The notes under the pieces were generated by a model. The model was not told the DNA's origin. It did no database searches and worked only from the letters and a program-made list of their open reading frames with translations. Shown in pieces: positions 25,701 through 32,962 of a stretch of 55,586 nucleotides of DNA; within the stretch, counting starts at the first letter, position 1, and the number at the start of each line of letters is the position of its first letter. The DNA lies in NCBI GenBank assembly GCA_020025095.1, contig JAHHSS010000001.1, positions 1 to 55,586 on the forward strand. Reading direction: 5' to 3'. The DNA comes from Peptostreptococcus sp. Lineage in GTDB: Bacteria; Bacillota; Clostridia; Peptostreptococcales; Peptostreptococcaceae. The position numbers and the translations under genes were made by a program.

Positions 25701-28700
25701 CCATATCATCAAATCTTGTGATGGTATAATCCTTTTCCTTATATTTCACTTCATCACCGATGATAAAGTCAGGTCTTTCAAGACTTACTTGTCTTAATAA
25801 ATCCTCATTATCTGTAAAGGCTACAATCGGAATTTGATGATTACCTTTCCCTACAGGATCAAGCCACAAATCATTTCTTCCAGTGATTTGATTTTTAGAA
25901 ATCTCTCTTACTTTGTACTCCTCATGATTAAAATAAACAGTATCGCCTTCTTTAACTGCAAACTCATCTGAAAGGCTGTCCTCTTTTTCGTTAAGCTCTA
26001 CTTCTTCATTTTCCTTTTGATAATCAAATAAGGTAGCTTGAACAGGTTCTATCTGTATGCTTTCTTCTAATTCTTCAAATACTTCAAGTTCTGTATTATT
26101 CTCTTCAAAGCTAAGTTCTCCGTTAAAGACATGATGAAGCTCCTGCTCATCCATCTGCTTTTTAAGTTCGCTGTCTTTAAGCTCTCTAAAGCTCTTTGGA
26201 AAATCCTCTAAAACAAGCCTCTGGGCATTTAATTCCTTTAACTCCTCAAGATTAAAATATCCCCATTCCGGTTCAATTCCTAAAACAAGTCCAAAAGCAT
26301 CTTTACTTTCCCTGTCATATTCCGTCATATACCAAGTCCAGTTACTTCTAAATGGAATGATGTATGCTGCATGAACCTGTTTATCTGCTAAACCTACATC
26401 CTCTTGTGCATAAAGCTCAGGCACTCGCTCAAGCATTTCATCAGTCATTAAATTATATGGATCATCTTTAGAATAATAACTTGGCTCTTTTTGTTCTTCT
26501 ATATCTGCATTGCTTTCAATTTCCTTTTCTTCAAGATAAAGATTTTTAGAAATAAGCTCATCTATATGCTTTGCTACATTTGACCATGTAAGAAAAACAT
26601 CGTTACAATGATTCTTCTGTAATTTAAGACCCTTTGCATCGTGCCATTCTCCGCTTCCTCTTTCGCCTGATACAGCGTGAGAGCCTCCGCCGATTCCATA
26701 TTCATCTTTTAAGAAAGTTGCTTTTTCTTGAAGTGAATGATTTACTTTAAAATATTTTGTAATTCTCTCTTTTCCCTGATCGAAGCCGCTTCCTTTTGAA
26801 ATAGTAGCAAGGACTTCATCTTCTGTAATAAAGCCATGCACCTTTGAAAGTTCGGCAAGGTTAGAGGTATATTCTTTTCTTGGAAGTTCAAGCTCTTGCA
26901 ATCTCTGATAAAGGCTATCTACCTTGTGGTAATGAAATCTCAGTACATCTTTGTTTTCTTTATATCCTTTCAAAAAGCGACTGTACTCGGAAATAACCTC
27001 TTTTAAATAGTCAGGATTTTGAAGATCTTCCGATAATTCTTTTGTTTCTTTAGGAAAGCCACCACCTCTTTCTATAAAGTCAAAATATCCCTGTGCTTTC
27101 CCTTCTTTGCTTAAATCGTGATATAGATACCATAAAGATTCTGAAATTCTATCTCTTTCATAATCATGCGCTTCCAAAAGCTCTACATCTGTAGCAAACT
27201 CACCCTTTTCCAAAAGCTCATTTATTCTTCTTGCAGCATCACTCCATCTTAAAATTTGTGTCATATCTTCTCTTGCTGAAGTTCCGTAGGCTAAATGAAT
27301 ACCTTTATCCGAATACCAGGAAGATACTTCTACTTCATTAAGAAATAGACCGTTTCCACCTTTGAAGGTATCTTTAAGGTATTCTCCTAATTTTTCTACT
27401 GTTTTTCCTTTGGAAAATTCAGCAATGATAGGAAGTCTGCCACCATCATGATTTCCACCGTTTACAAGTATACTGTCAATTTCATTTTGGGCAAGAGGAA
27501 TCGTAAGTTTAATCTGTCCTGAACTGTTTTCCGGCAAAGAAAAAGAAGCCTTGTCAGCTTCTCTTATCTCTTTATCCGTATTTTCTTTTAGATTTCCACT
27601 ACTTCCTTGATTGTCATCTCTTTGAGGGCTGAAATCATCGCTTTGTACTGTGGACTTTTCTCGTTCTCTATCTTCCAAACTTTCATCAGTTTCGGCTTTT
27701 CTGCTCTCATAAATTCTATCGCCTGTTTCTGAATATCCATCAGATGTTTTGTCAGCGTCTTCTCCTTGTGTAGATCCAAAAGCATCTCGAAGTTGCTCTG
27801 CTCCTCGCTCTGTGAAAGAAACTCCAGTCTCATCACTGCGTATGTCGGATTCGGATAAATCTTCATAAATTCCACTTGTTCCTCCAAGCTGTTTAGCGTA
27901 TTCTCCCTGATTTTCTCTATAATCTCGTCTGTACTCTCCATTTCGGAGAACTCGCTCGTTTTCATTTCTTTCCTGATCATCTCGTCGAAGTACATCATTA
28001 TCTCCTTTCTCAATTTCTTCTTTAATCTTATTATATCCTGCTTCTTTTCCTCTTAAAACTTCTTTTTGAAGCTCCAGTTCTTTGCTTTTTTGAATGGTTG
28101 CATCAATAATCTTTCCGCTAATATCCGATACAGTTTCACCTAAGCTCATAAGGGAAATGCTATCAAGCATTATAAAGTTCTCCTTTAGAAGCTCATAATT
28201 CATCGGATAATCTAACTTAAACCTTGAAGCTACCGCATAACTTACTGAATCCCTCACAAACTTCGTAAAGGATATTCTATCTTCATCAGCTATTCTAAGC
28301 TCATTCATAAGACTGTCTATCTTTTCATCACCATAAAGTCTGCTTAAAGAAAAGATATTTTCAAAAGTGCTTTCACTTTCTTCATAGCCTTCACTTGTTA
28401 TCATTTCCTTTAAGACATCTCTATGTACTTCTTTATCAAATCTCCAAAGATTTACTTCATTGACATCTCTGTTTCTTGAAACTGTCTGCCCTATATCAAA
28501 GATATATGCCACTTTTTTGTATGTGCCATAGTCCTCTAAAATGGGGATACCCTTTTGACCTCGCATAACAGTTCGATTAAAGCGTTCTCGCCAGTAGTCA
28601 AACTTGGCACAGGCTGTCGCTTCAGGATGTCTATCATAGATACTTAACTGACTTCTAAAGTCATATCTTTGATTGTTTCCGACAACCTTTAAGAGCTTCA

Positions 28701-28773
28701 GGTATTCTGATTCGCTTTGCAGAATATCCTGTTTTACAAGCTCCAAAATGTTATGAAAATCATTTATTCGCAT
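19795..28773 (-). CDS. Giant N6-methylase/SNF2-type helicase (LtrC-like ICE protein)
   Basis: This 2992-residue protein is typical of Tn1549/CTn elements. An ArdC/LtrC-like N-terminal domain is followed by a charged, disordered linker (about 250-420) and an adenine-methylase-like domain with EPSMGIGNFIGNIP and the motif-IV variant IGNVPFGEY (about 1338). The helicase has Walker A VVGSGKTFEM (about 2009), the DEAH box FVDEAHNYKNL (about 2170) and motif VI RAGRIVRQGN (about 2503). It probably remodels or protects transferred DNA, and the methylase may modify it. Near the C-terminus (about 2915-2950) lies a DLDNDGIPDRYDND segment, shared almost exactly with the NlpC/P60 protein at 36 kb. A hairpin sits just upstream of its GGAGG. 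A second, out-of-frame ORF overlaps its linker. Confidence 0.93.
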   Translation of the reverse strand: MRINDFHNILELVKQDILQSESEYLKLLKVVGNNQRYDFRSQLSIYDRHPEATACAKFDYWRERFNRTVMRGQKGIPILEDYGTYKKVAYIFDIGQTVSRNRDVNEVNLWRFDKEVHRDVLKEMITSEGYEESESTFENIFSLSRLYGDEKIDSLMNELRIADEDRISFTKFVRDSVSYAVASRFKLDYPMNYELLKENFIMLDSISLMSLGETVSDISGKIIDATIQKSKELELQKEVLRGKEAGYNKIKEEIEKGDNDVLRRDDQERNENERVLRNGEYRRDYRENQGEYAKQLGGTSGIYEDLSESDIRSDETGVSFTERGAEQLRDAFGSTQGEDADKTSDGYSETGDRIYESRKAETDESLEDREREKSTVQSDDFSPQRDDNQGSSGNLKENTDKEIREADKASFSLPENSSGQIKLTIPLAQNEIDSILVNGGNHDGGRLPIIAEFSKGKTVEKLGEYLKDTFKGGNGLFLNEVEVSSWYSDKGIHLAYGTSAREDMTQILRWSDAARRINELLEKGEFATDVELLEAHDYERDRISESLWYLYHDLSKEGKAQGYFDFIERGGGFPKETKELSEDLQNPDYLKEVISEYSRFLKGYKENKDVLRFHYHKVDSLYQRLQELELPRKEYTSNLAELSKVHGFITEDEVLATISKGSGFDQGKERITKYFKVNHSLQEKATFLKDEYGIGGGSHAVSGERGSGEWHDAKGLKLQKNHCNDVFLTWSNVAKHIDELISKNLYLEEKEIESNADIEEQKEPSYYSKDDPYNLMTDEMLERVPELYAQEDVGLADKQVHAAYIIPFRSNWTWYMTEYDRESKDAFGLVLGIEPEWGYFNLEELKELNAQRLVLEDFPKSFRELKDSELKKQMDEQELHHVFNGELSFEENNTELEVFEELEESIQIEPVQATLFDYQKENEEVELNEKEDSLSDEFAVKEGDTVYFNHEEYKVREISKNQITGRNDLWLDPVGKGNHQIPIVAFTDNEDLLRQVSLERPDFIIGDEVKYKEKDYTITRFDDMGGNLKTVTVKDNTEYLGGMIIGSDVIPYRNESDLDKIFENLTYKKDELYDLAVRIDEIAYDFDLYDYADSVGTESEERLNSINQIYGDLKAGNVSAYINSLNEMIEEDAKDTESIKQVLTQLEDKKIDIQPKQEVFNFKITEEMLPTKLSPSERLNNNLEAISMLNRVGKGERELDITAQEVLAKYVGWGGLSDVFDESKEGQWKEARAFLKENLSRSEYEAARESTLTSFYTPKTVIDGIYKTLCDMGFKNGNILEPSMGIGNFIGNIPDEMNKSKFYGVELDLVSGRIGRLLYPESDIQIKGLEETSFSNNFFDAVIGNVPFGEYKVNDREYNRNNFFIHDYFFAKSIDKVRNGGVIAFITSSGTMDKKDESVRHYLAARAEFLGAIRLPNDAFKGVAGTEVTSDIIFLKKRDSVLERDEDWIHLAEDENGLVYNKYFVDHPEQVLGSMREVSGRFGKTLTCEPIAFLGQENNMVSLKDRIEIAGERISKDAKYEEIELLDDEITSIPATDDVKNFSYTLIYDEVYYRENSLFIKKEVSDKNKEKIKDYLKLNAALKDVIYKQKEDFSEEKIKVSQEKLNEVYDNFSKKHGFINNLSNTRALKEDSNFPLVSSIEILDEEENFKAKGDIFSKRTITKAKVIDHVDTSLEALVLSVSEKGYVDFDYMGNLTGKDRPTLIEELRGEIYLNIREEQNFYRPLSFNLEDGDLPFACANDSNSYKYGYVTKDEYLSGNIRDKIAIVDSYLSKLRQTERELPHLGYAENGKEKELISYEMNRLEYQKAELTKVLPKELEASEINVRLGATWIPIKDIEKFIFETLKTPGYARWDIKVKFSNLTSEWNVEGKSRDRGNDLAEMTYGTSRVNAYKLSEDALNLKETKVFDQIVNPDGSKTSVLNKKETMLAGQKQELLKEEFKNWIFNDQERRNRLVKQYNERFNSIRNREYDGSNLSFEGMNTKIDLRPHQRNAIARSLYGGNTLLAHVVGSGKTFEMVASAMESKRLGMCSKSLFVVPNHLIGQIGREFMQLYPSANIMVADKKDFEPKNRKRFIGKIATGEYDAVVIGHTQFEKIPMSKEYQEKHIQDQIDEIVNYVEEYKHDRNQNFTVKQLEKTKKKLETRLEKLNDDFKKDDVITFEELGVDKLFVDEAHNYKNLYLYTKMRNVAGIGQSEAFKSSDMFMKCRYMDEMTGGKGIVFATGTPVSNSMTELYTMQRYLQYESLKKNHLEHFDSWASTFGETQSSFELSPEGTGYRVKTRFSKFYNLPELMSMFKEVADIQTADMLNLPTPEANYEVIKTEPSDEQKEIIKSLSERADDVRNKVVEPDVDNMLKITNDGKKLALDQRLINPLLPDNPDSKVNVCVKNVFAIWDKTKENRSTQLLFSDMSTPKGDGEFNIYDDIREKLVAMGIPKEEIAFIHEANSDKQKDELFAKVRKGEVRILIGSTQKMGSGTNVQNKLIALHDLDVPWRPADLEQRAGRIVRQGNENEKVNIYRYVTENTFDAYLWQTIENKQKFISQIMTSKTPVRVAEDVDESSLNYAEIKALATGDPKIKEKMDLDNEVTKLKMLEANYKSNRYRLEDKVAKNYPEEIARTEKFIEAVKNDIASVEPKAIGEEKFTSITINGEKITDKKEAGEKLLEAISKVKINESKVIGKYRNMDLEVSYNFFTNEHSFSLNGATKHSGELGTSADGNIIRLDNALEKMPEKLNRLEEKLISTKEQLENAKEELKKPFEKADELKSKVLRLAELNKLLDMGEVEEMKNDNPLVEDVKRAIIDFCNREYEENHSYDEFGILYPDLKHIGIAYTTTPDERHGIQYELNLEDKTWTQYIDDTTIKTESFDYENKGENEALRNMKNEIELSSFEDLTYIDSEDLKAALGLDIDDEGNFYDPLAKDLDNDGIPDRYDNDFKDSDYFESTYDVEDNLHSKEETAQKSDDKPSILGQIRAYQNESKTEEKQKTKEQEILR
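19923..20036 (-). repeat. Copy 1 of a 114-bp segment shared with the NlpC/P60 gene
   Basis: By hand alignment about 99 of 114 bases match 36464-36577, without gaps and in the same reading frame. It encodes a calcium-loop-like DPLAKDLDNDGIPDRYDND stretch, then DSDYFESTYDVEDNLH. Confidence 0.85.
27588..27995 (-). CDS. Overlapping alternative-frame ORF inside the helicase, TnpV-like
   Basis: This same-strand ORF of about 135 codons lies in another frame across the helicase's disordered linker. It starts at ATG 27995, six bases after a full AAAGGAG site, which is unusual inside a coding region. The predicted protein is a normal-looking helical protein: MYFDEMIRKEM, YAVMRLEFLSQ, TLTKHLMDIQKQAIEFM, and ending ALKEMTIKEVVEI. 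From memory this resembles TnpV, the small transposon protein with a KLxxYLADIDRQAEE block and an EIVxxEL end. It could be a genuine overprinted gene or a chance ORF in a low-constraint linker. No function is claimed. Confidence 0.45.
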   Translation of the reverse strand: MYFDEMIRKEMKTSEFSEMESTDEIIEKIRENTLNSLEEQVEFMKIYPNPTYAVMRLEFLSQSEEQSNFEMLLDLHKEKTLTKHLMDIQKQAIEFMRAEKPKLMKVWKIENEKSPQYKAMISALKEMTIKEVVEI

Positions 28774-28798
28774 ATTTCCTCCTTCTTTTTTACAAACA

Positions 28799-28833
28799 AA
28801 AAAGGCGGTTAGATTTTACTCTAATCACCTTTT
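28799..28833 (-). promoter_or_regulatory. 5' leader hairpin/attenuator of the helicase gene
   Basis: On the minus strand AAAGGTGATTAGA pairs (with G-U) with TCTAACCGCCTTT around GTAAAA, followed by a T-run and then the GGAGG of the helicase. A -10-like TATAAT lies about 15 bp upstream of the hairpin, so it would be the first structure in the transcript. Confidence 0.65.
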
Positions 28834-28891
28834 GATTCTATATATTATACGTTAAATACAAGTAATAAAAACCAATAGAATTGAATTTAAT

Positions 28892-29698
28892 TTAATTAAA
28901 CTTCAAATGTATAACCAATGTTCGATGCAACTTATCTGCAAAATACATATATATCCTCGTCATTAGTTTTAATCCCTGACAATCCTTCAATGCACCTTGA
29001 AAAAATCCATCAACTTCCAATAGTATTGTTTCAGTCTTATCTGCTAAATCTTTAGGATTATCAACACTAAAATACATTTGTGCATTTTTATTCCCCGTTT
29101 TCTTCACATATTTATTAGCAAGCTCCAAACCTTTAGAGTTTGTTGCGTCAAATATCAATTCTCCATTAGGAAGTTGAGCTTTCATTTTTTTAATCATATC
29201 TATAATTTTATATTCGTTAAAATACTGATATACACCTGCTACAGAAATGAGTGTCGGCAATGAAGGATCTATTTCTTTAATCCAGTTAAGGTCAAACATA
29301 TCTCCTGATATAAGTTGCTCATTTTTAGCATTTCCAAGAACTCTTTTTCGCACTTCTGTTACATCCGGAAGATCTACTTGGTAGAAATTTACAATTTGAT
29401 TTCCTATACGATTATATGAAGTCTCTAACCCTGCTCCTAAGAATACCACATTTCCCTTTTTATTTTCCTCAAGGAATTTTTTAATTTTCATATCTATGGT
29501 CTGTTGCCTACAAACACTGGCCATATAAAAATATTCCGTACTATTGTTATCTATACCACATGTTGGAATCTGTGATTTCAAAGATAGAGCCTTTTCATCA
29601 TAGAAAAAATGTGGGAATTTTTCAGATACATATATTCTGGCAGCTAAAGGTATATATAAAGTATCCTCAACACCGTTAAATTCATTACCTGTACTCAT
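28892..29698 (-). CDS. LCM-type class I SAM methyltransferase
   Basis: This 268-residue protein resembles the leucine carboxyl methyltransferase/COG3315 group: TLYIPLAARIYVSEKFPHFF at the start, the SAM loop VVFLGAGLETSYNRIG (about 85), the acidic site FYQVDLPDVTEVRKR, then ISGDMFDLNWI and LISVAGVYQYF. It should O-methylate a small molecule or peptide carboxylate; the substrate is unknown. It is not a backbone ICE gene and follows the DUF1016 nuclease by 109 bp. It starts behind AAAGGAG. A role with the peptide cluster 20 kb away is possible but unsupported. Confidence 0.8.
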   Translation of the reverse strand: MSTGNEFNGVEDTLYIPLAARIYVSEKFPHFFYDEKALSLKSQIPTCGIDNNSTEYFYMASVCRQQTIDMKIKKFLEENKKGNVVFLGAGLETSYNRIGNQIVNFYQVDLPDVTEVRKRVLGNAKNEQLISGDMFDLNWIKEIDPSLPTLISVAGVYQYFNEYKIIDMIKKMKAQLPNGELIFDATNSKGLELANKYVKKTGNKNAQMYFSVDNPKDLADKTETILLEVDGFFQGALKDCQGLKLMTRIYMYFADKLHRTLVIHLKFN

Positions 29699-29807
29699 TT
29701 CTTTTTATCTCCTTTCATAGTATCTTACTAAATTGAAACACTTTTATTTTATTATTGTTTCCACATGGACTACTTCACTCATTTTTTGAGCACAAAGTTT
29801 TATTTAT

Positions 29808-30854
29808 CTATTTTTCATCATATCTTTCTATCTCCTGCTCTGCAATTCCTGTATACTCTTTTAACTTTCTTTGTAATAGTTCTTTATCTATCAATTTTAA
29901 TCTATATTCAGATACCATTGTTGGCGAAAGGCTTCTGCTTAATGCAAACTCTACTACTTCATCATCTTTTGATGCACAAAGAATAACTCCAACACTTGGG
30001 TTTTCAGCTTGTTTCTTAACTTCTCTATCTAAAGCTTCTAGATATAGGTTCATTTTACCAACATATTCAGGCTTAAATTCTCCGATTTTAAGTTCAAAAG
30101 CAACCAAGCAGGATAAACCTCTATGGTAAAATAATAAATCAATATAGTAGTCATGATTTCCAACCTGCACTCTATACTCATTACCTATAAAAGAAAAATC
30201 TTTTCCAATTTCTAAAACAAAGTTCTTCAAATTTTCAAGAATTGACTTCTGAAAGTCTCTTTCATTTCCAATTTTAGGAGCATCAAGAAATTCTAATACA
30301 TAGCTATCCATAAACAAATTATGTGTTTCCTGTTTCGCTCTTTGTATTGCAGGCATATTCCCCTCATTTGAAAGCATACAGCGTTCATAGTATCCACTAT
30401 CCATCTGTCTTACCAGCTCTCGATGAGTCAAATTTTCCTTAATTGCTAAGTTAATATAAAATTCTCTCTCTTCTCTACTTTTAGCTCCTGACATTATTTT
30501 TAAATGATTAGACCAACTCAATTGTGTCAACAGCGTTGACACTTTTCCATCATCTTTGTACAGTTCGTAAAATTGCTTCATTCTGTAAAGCCCTCTGCGA
30601 TTAAATCCTTTTAAATCAGGATAGTTAATAGAAAAAAATTCAGCTACATTATCCACGAATCCTGAACCATAAGATGCTTCCTTTGTTTTTTCACTAATAT
30701 ATTTCCCAACCTCTTGATACATTAATATTAGCTCTTCATTAACTCTTCTATATGCACGATCCTTTGCATTTTCTACAATCATAACAATTTCTTCAAATGA
30801 ATTGTTGTTTTTTTCTATGTTTATATTTTGCAAAGAATTCTTTTCTTTATTCAT
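29808..30854 (-). CDS. PDDEXK nuclease-domain protein (YhcG/DUF1016)
   Basis: This 348-residue protein of the DUF1016 family has the N-terminal winged-helix-like domain (about 30-165: VNEELILMYQEVGKYISEKT, then LSWSNHLKIMS). The C-terminal PDDEXK nuclease domain (about 185-330) reads YYIDLLFYHRGLSCLVAFELKIGEFKPEY, in which Asp and the ELK glutamate/lysine form the active site. Relatives occur with restriction and other mobile DNA, so a role in DNA processing or defence is plausible. It starts behind AGGAG and lies between AbrB and methyltransferase genes, probably in one operon. Confidence 0.9.
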   Translation of the reverse strand: MNKEKNSLQNINIEKNNNSFEEIVMIVENAKDRAYRRVNEELILMYQEVGKYISEKTKEASYGSGFVDNVAEFFSINYPDLKGFNRRGLYRMKQFYELYKDDGKVSTLLTQLSWSNHLKIMSGAKSREEREFYINLAIKENLTHRELVRQMDSGYYERCMLSNEGNMPAIQRAKQETHNLFMDSYVLEFLDAPKIGNERDFQKSILENLKNFVLEIGKDFSFIGNEYRVQVGNHDYYIDLLFYHRGLSCLVAFELKIGEFKPEYVGKMNLYLEALDREVKKQAENPSVGVILCASKDDEVVEFALSRSLSPTMVSEYRLKLIDKELLQRKLKEYTGIAEQEIERYDEK

Positions 30855-30887
30855 AAATTTCTCCTATCTGCATCTGACATATATAAT

Positions 30888-31073
30888 TTATTTCCTGCCC
30901 TGTATATTTTTCTCTATAAAAGTTTTTGAATTAACAATTTGTATTTTCCCTTCAGTTACAACAAAAGTTACATAATCTCCATTCTCAATTTCTAAAATTT
31001 CCCTGATTTTCTTTGGAATAGTAACTTGTCCTTTTGCCATAACCTTTGCATTATTCATAAATGCTTCCGACAT
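30888..31073 (-). CDS. AbrB-like swapped-hairpin transcription regulator
   Basis: This 61-residue protein has the AbrB/MazE fold: MAKGQVTIPKKIREILEIENGDYVTFVVTEGKIQIVNS, read here as two short blocks (KGQVTIPKKIRE and GDYVTFVVTEGKI). It is first in the AbrB-nuclease-methyltransferase operon and probably regulates it. It starts at ATG 31073 behind GGAGGTGCTTT. A promoter with an extended -10 lies 37 bp upstream. It could also be an antitoxin, but no obvious toxin follows. Confidence 0.88.
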   Translation of the reverse strand: MSEAFMNNAKVMAKGQVTIPKKIREILEIENGDYVTFVVTEGKIQIVNSKTFIEKNIQGRK

Positions 31074-31109
31074 AAAGCACCTCCATATTTCCTACTTTTC
31101 CTACAAAAG

Positions 31110-31138
31110 ATTATAGCATTTTTAGGGCATTTTTTCCA
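31110..31138 (-). promoter_or_regulatory. Promoter of the AbrB-nuclease-methyltransferase operon
   Basis: On the minus strand the -35 is TGGAAA (31133-31138). After a 17-bp spacer the -10 is TATAAT (31110-31115), preceded by TGC, which makes an extended -10. The AbrB start codon is 37 bp downstream. This gives the cargo its own transcription start. Confidence 0.75.
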
Positions 31139-31157
31139 CTTTGAAATTAGTATCATC

Positions 31158-32864
31158 TTACTTGCTATAAGTTGAAACCACTTCTTTTATCTCATTTTCA
31201 ATCGCTTCTAAAAAATTTTCCTTTGAAGATTTTCCTTGTGCAATATCCGATAACTCCATTTCCCACTTTGCGGTTGTTTCTGCTGATTTAAAAGTATCTG
31301 CTACAATCGTTACAAGGCTGATTCCTTTATGTGTGGCAATAAGATTATTTTTATCTCTTTCAATAAAACCTTTGAAAATTAAATTTTCAATTATGCCTGC
31401 TCTTGTTGCAGGAGTTCCAAGTCCTTTTCGCTCAACTTCTACACCTTTTTCCAGTGCGTCATTTCCTGCAATCTCCATAGACTTTAGAAGCGTATCTTCC
31501 GTAAAATGCTTAGACGGTGATGTGTATTTTTCTTTTATCTCTTTGTCCTTAATATCAAGAGTATCTCCTATCTTTATATCCGGAAGCACTGTATCCTCAT
31601 TTTTCTTTTTTGTATATTCTTTTAAGTATTTGGTAAAGCCCTCATCCACAATAACCTTGCCATTACTTGTAAATTTAAATCCATCAAATTCAGCTACAAT
31701 TTTCGTTGTATTCTCAATTAATGGATAACCTACACTTGCATGCAGCTTATTTAAGACAAGTTCATATACTTTTAATTCACTTTCCGGAAGTGAAGATAAG
31801 TCCTCATTCATACTGCTTGCTGTCGGTATAATTGCATGATGATCTGTAACCTTTTTAGTATTAAATACCGTCTTGATACAATCTGTATCAAAATCATACT
31901 TTCCAATAATGTTGTTGATTGTACTTGTAATCATATCTTCCGTTAAGCATCTGCTATCTGTTCTTGGATAGGTAATCAGTTTTTTCTCATAAAGACTTTG
32001 AGCATAATCTAATGTCTGCTTTGCACTGTACCCGAAATACTTATTGCACTCTCTTTGAAGCGTTGTAAGGTCAAAAGGTAAATCAGGTTTTGTTATCTTT
32101 TCCTTTTGAATGACATCAGTAATTTCAATGGTGTTTCCTACCAAATTAAGTAATTGCTCTGCAACTTTCTTATCATCAATTCTGTCTGTTGCAAGTGTAA
32201 ATCCATTCATAGAAAGTTCCACTGTATAATATTTTTCTTTCTTAAAATTTGCTATCTCATCATCTCTTTTTACAATCATGGCAAGAGTAGGCGTCTGCAC
32301 TCTTCCAACACTGTAATTTTGCTTATATAGACACGAATACAACCTGCTCAAATTCATTCCAACAAGCCAATCCGCAATCGCCCTTGCTTGTGCAGACTCA
32401 AAGAGATTATCGTGAAAACTTCCGTCTTTAAGATGATCAAAACCATCTTTAATTGCACTATCTTCCATGGATGAAATCCAAAGGCGTTTCATCTTCTTTT
32501 TACAATTTGCCTGATTATATACAAGCCTGAAGATGGCTTCTCCTTCACGCCCTGCGTCGCAGGCATTTACCACAATGTCTATTTCCTTATCATTCATCAG
32601 CTTTTTAAGAATCGTAAATTGTTTCTTTGTGGACTTTGCAATCTCATACTTATATTCTTTTGGAATAATCGGTAAATCCGCCATATTCCACTTGGCGTAC
32701 TTTTCATTGTAGCTTTCCGGATTTGCCATCTGAATTAAGTGTCCTACGCACCAAGAAACCCTATATCCGTTTCCCTCATAATATCCGTCTTTCTTTTTTG
32801 TAGCTCCAATCACTTTTGCAATAGAAATTGCAACACTTGGCTTTTCAGCAATTACAAGTTTCAT
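31158..32864 (-). CDS. topB: DNA topoisomerase III (TopB)
   Basis: This 568-residue type IA topoisomerase has the TOPRIM domain at the start (KLVIAEKPSVAISIAKVIG, then VNACDAGREGEAIFR, about 100) and the active-site tyrosine in KKLITYPRTDSR (about 300). It lacks the C-terminal zinc ribbons of longer TopB proteins, as is usual for ICE copies. It resolves DNA intermediates during transfer or replication. It starts behind AGGAGG, and a GC-rich hairpin sits 30 bp upstream in the 5' leader. Confidence 0.95.
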   Translation of the reverse strand: MKLVIAEKPSVAISIAKVIGATKKKDGYYEGNGYRVSWCVGHLIQMANPESYNEKYAKWNMADLPIIPKEYKYEIAKSTKKQFTILKKLMNDKEIDIVVNACDAGREGEAIFRLVYNQANCKKKMKRLWISSMEDSAIKDGFDHLKDGSFHDNLFESAQARAIADWLVGMNLSRLYSCLYKQNYSVGRVQTPTLAMIVKRDDEIANFKKEKYYTVELSMNGFTLATDRIDDKKVAEQLLNLVGNTIEITDVIQKEKITKPDLPFDLTTLQRECNKYFGYSAKQTLDYAQSLYEKKLITYPRTDSRCLTEDMITSTINNIIGKYDFDTDCIKTVFNTKKVTDHHAIIPTASSMNEDLSSLPESELKVYELVLNKLHASVGYPLIENTTKIVAEFDGFKFTSNGKVIVDEGFTKYLKEYTKKKNEDTVLPDIKIGDTLDIKDKEIKEKYTSPSKHFTEDTLLKSMEIAGNDALEKGVEVERKGLGTPATRAGIIENLIFKGFIERDKNNLIATHKGISLVTIVADTFKSAETTAKWEMELSDIAQGKSSKENFLEAIENEIKEVVSTYSK

Positions 32865-32894
32865 CTATATTTTTCCTCCTGTTTTTAATATAAG

Positions 32895-32922
32895 AGGGCG
32901 AAAGATTTTACTCTCCCGCCCT
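32895..32922 (-). promoter_or_regulatory. 5' leader hairpin upstream of topB
   Basis: On the minus strand AGGGCG pairs with CGCCCT, enclosing GGAGAGTAAAATCTTT. GAGTAAAATCT is identical to the loop region of the hairpin before the helicase gene (28799-28833). A second stem (TTGCACC/GGTGCAA, 32928-32960) precedes it. Confidence 0.6.
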
Positions 32923-32962
32923 GTGCTTTGCACCAAATATTGTATAGTTTTTGGGTGCAAGT

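Noticed and set aside
32928..32960. TTGCACC/GGTGCAA stem as terminator of the DUF4366 gene
   Set aside because: The loop is long and there is no T-run after the stem, so it is not a convincing terminator.
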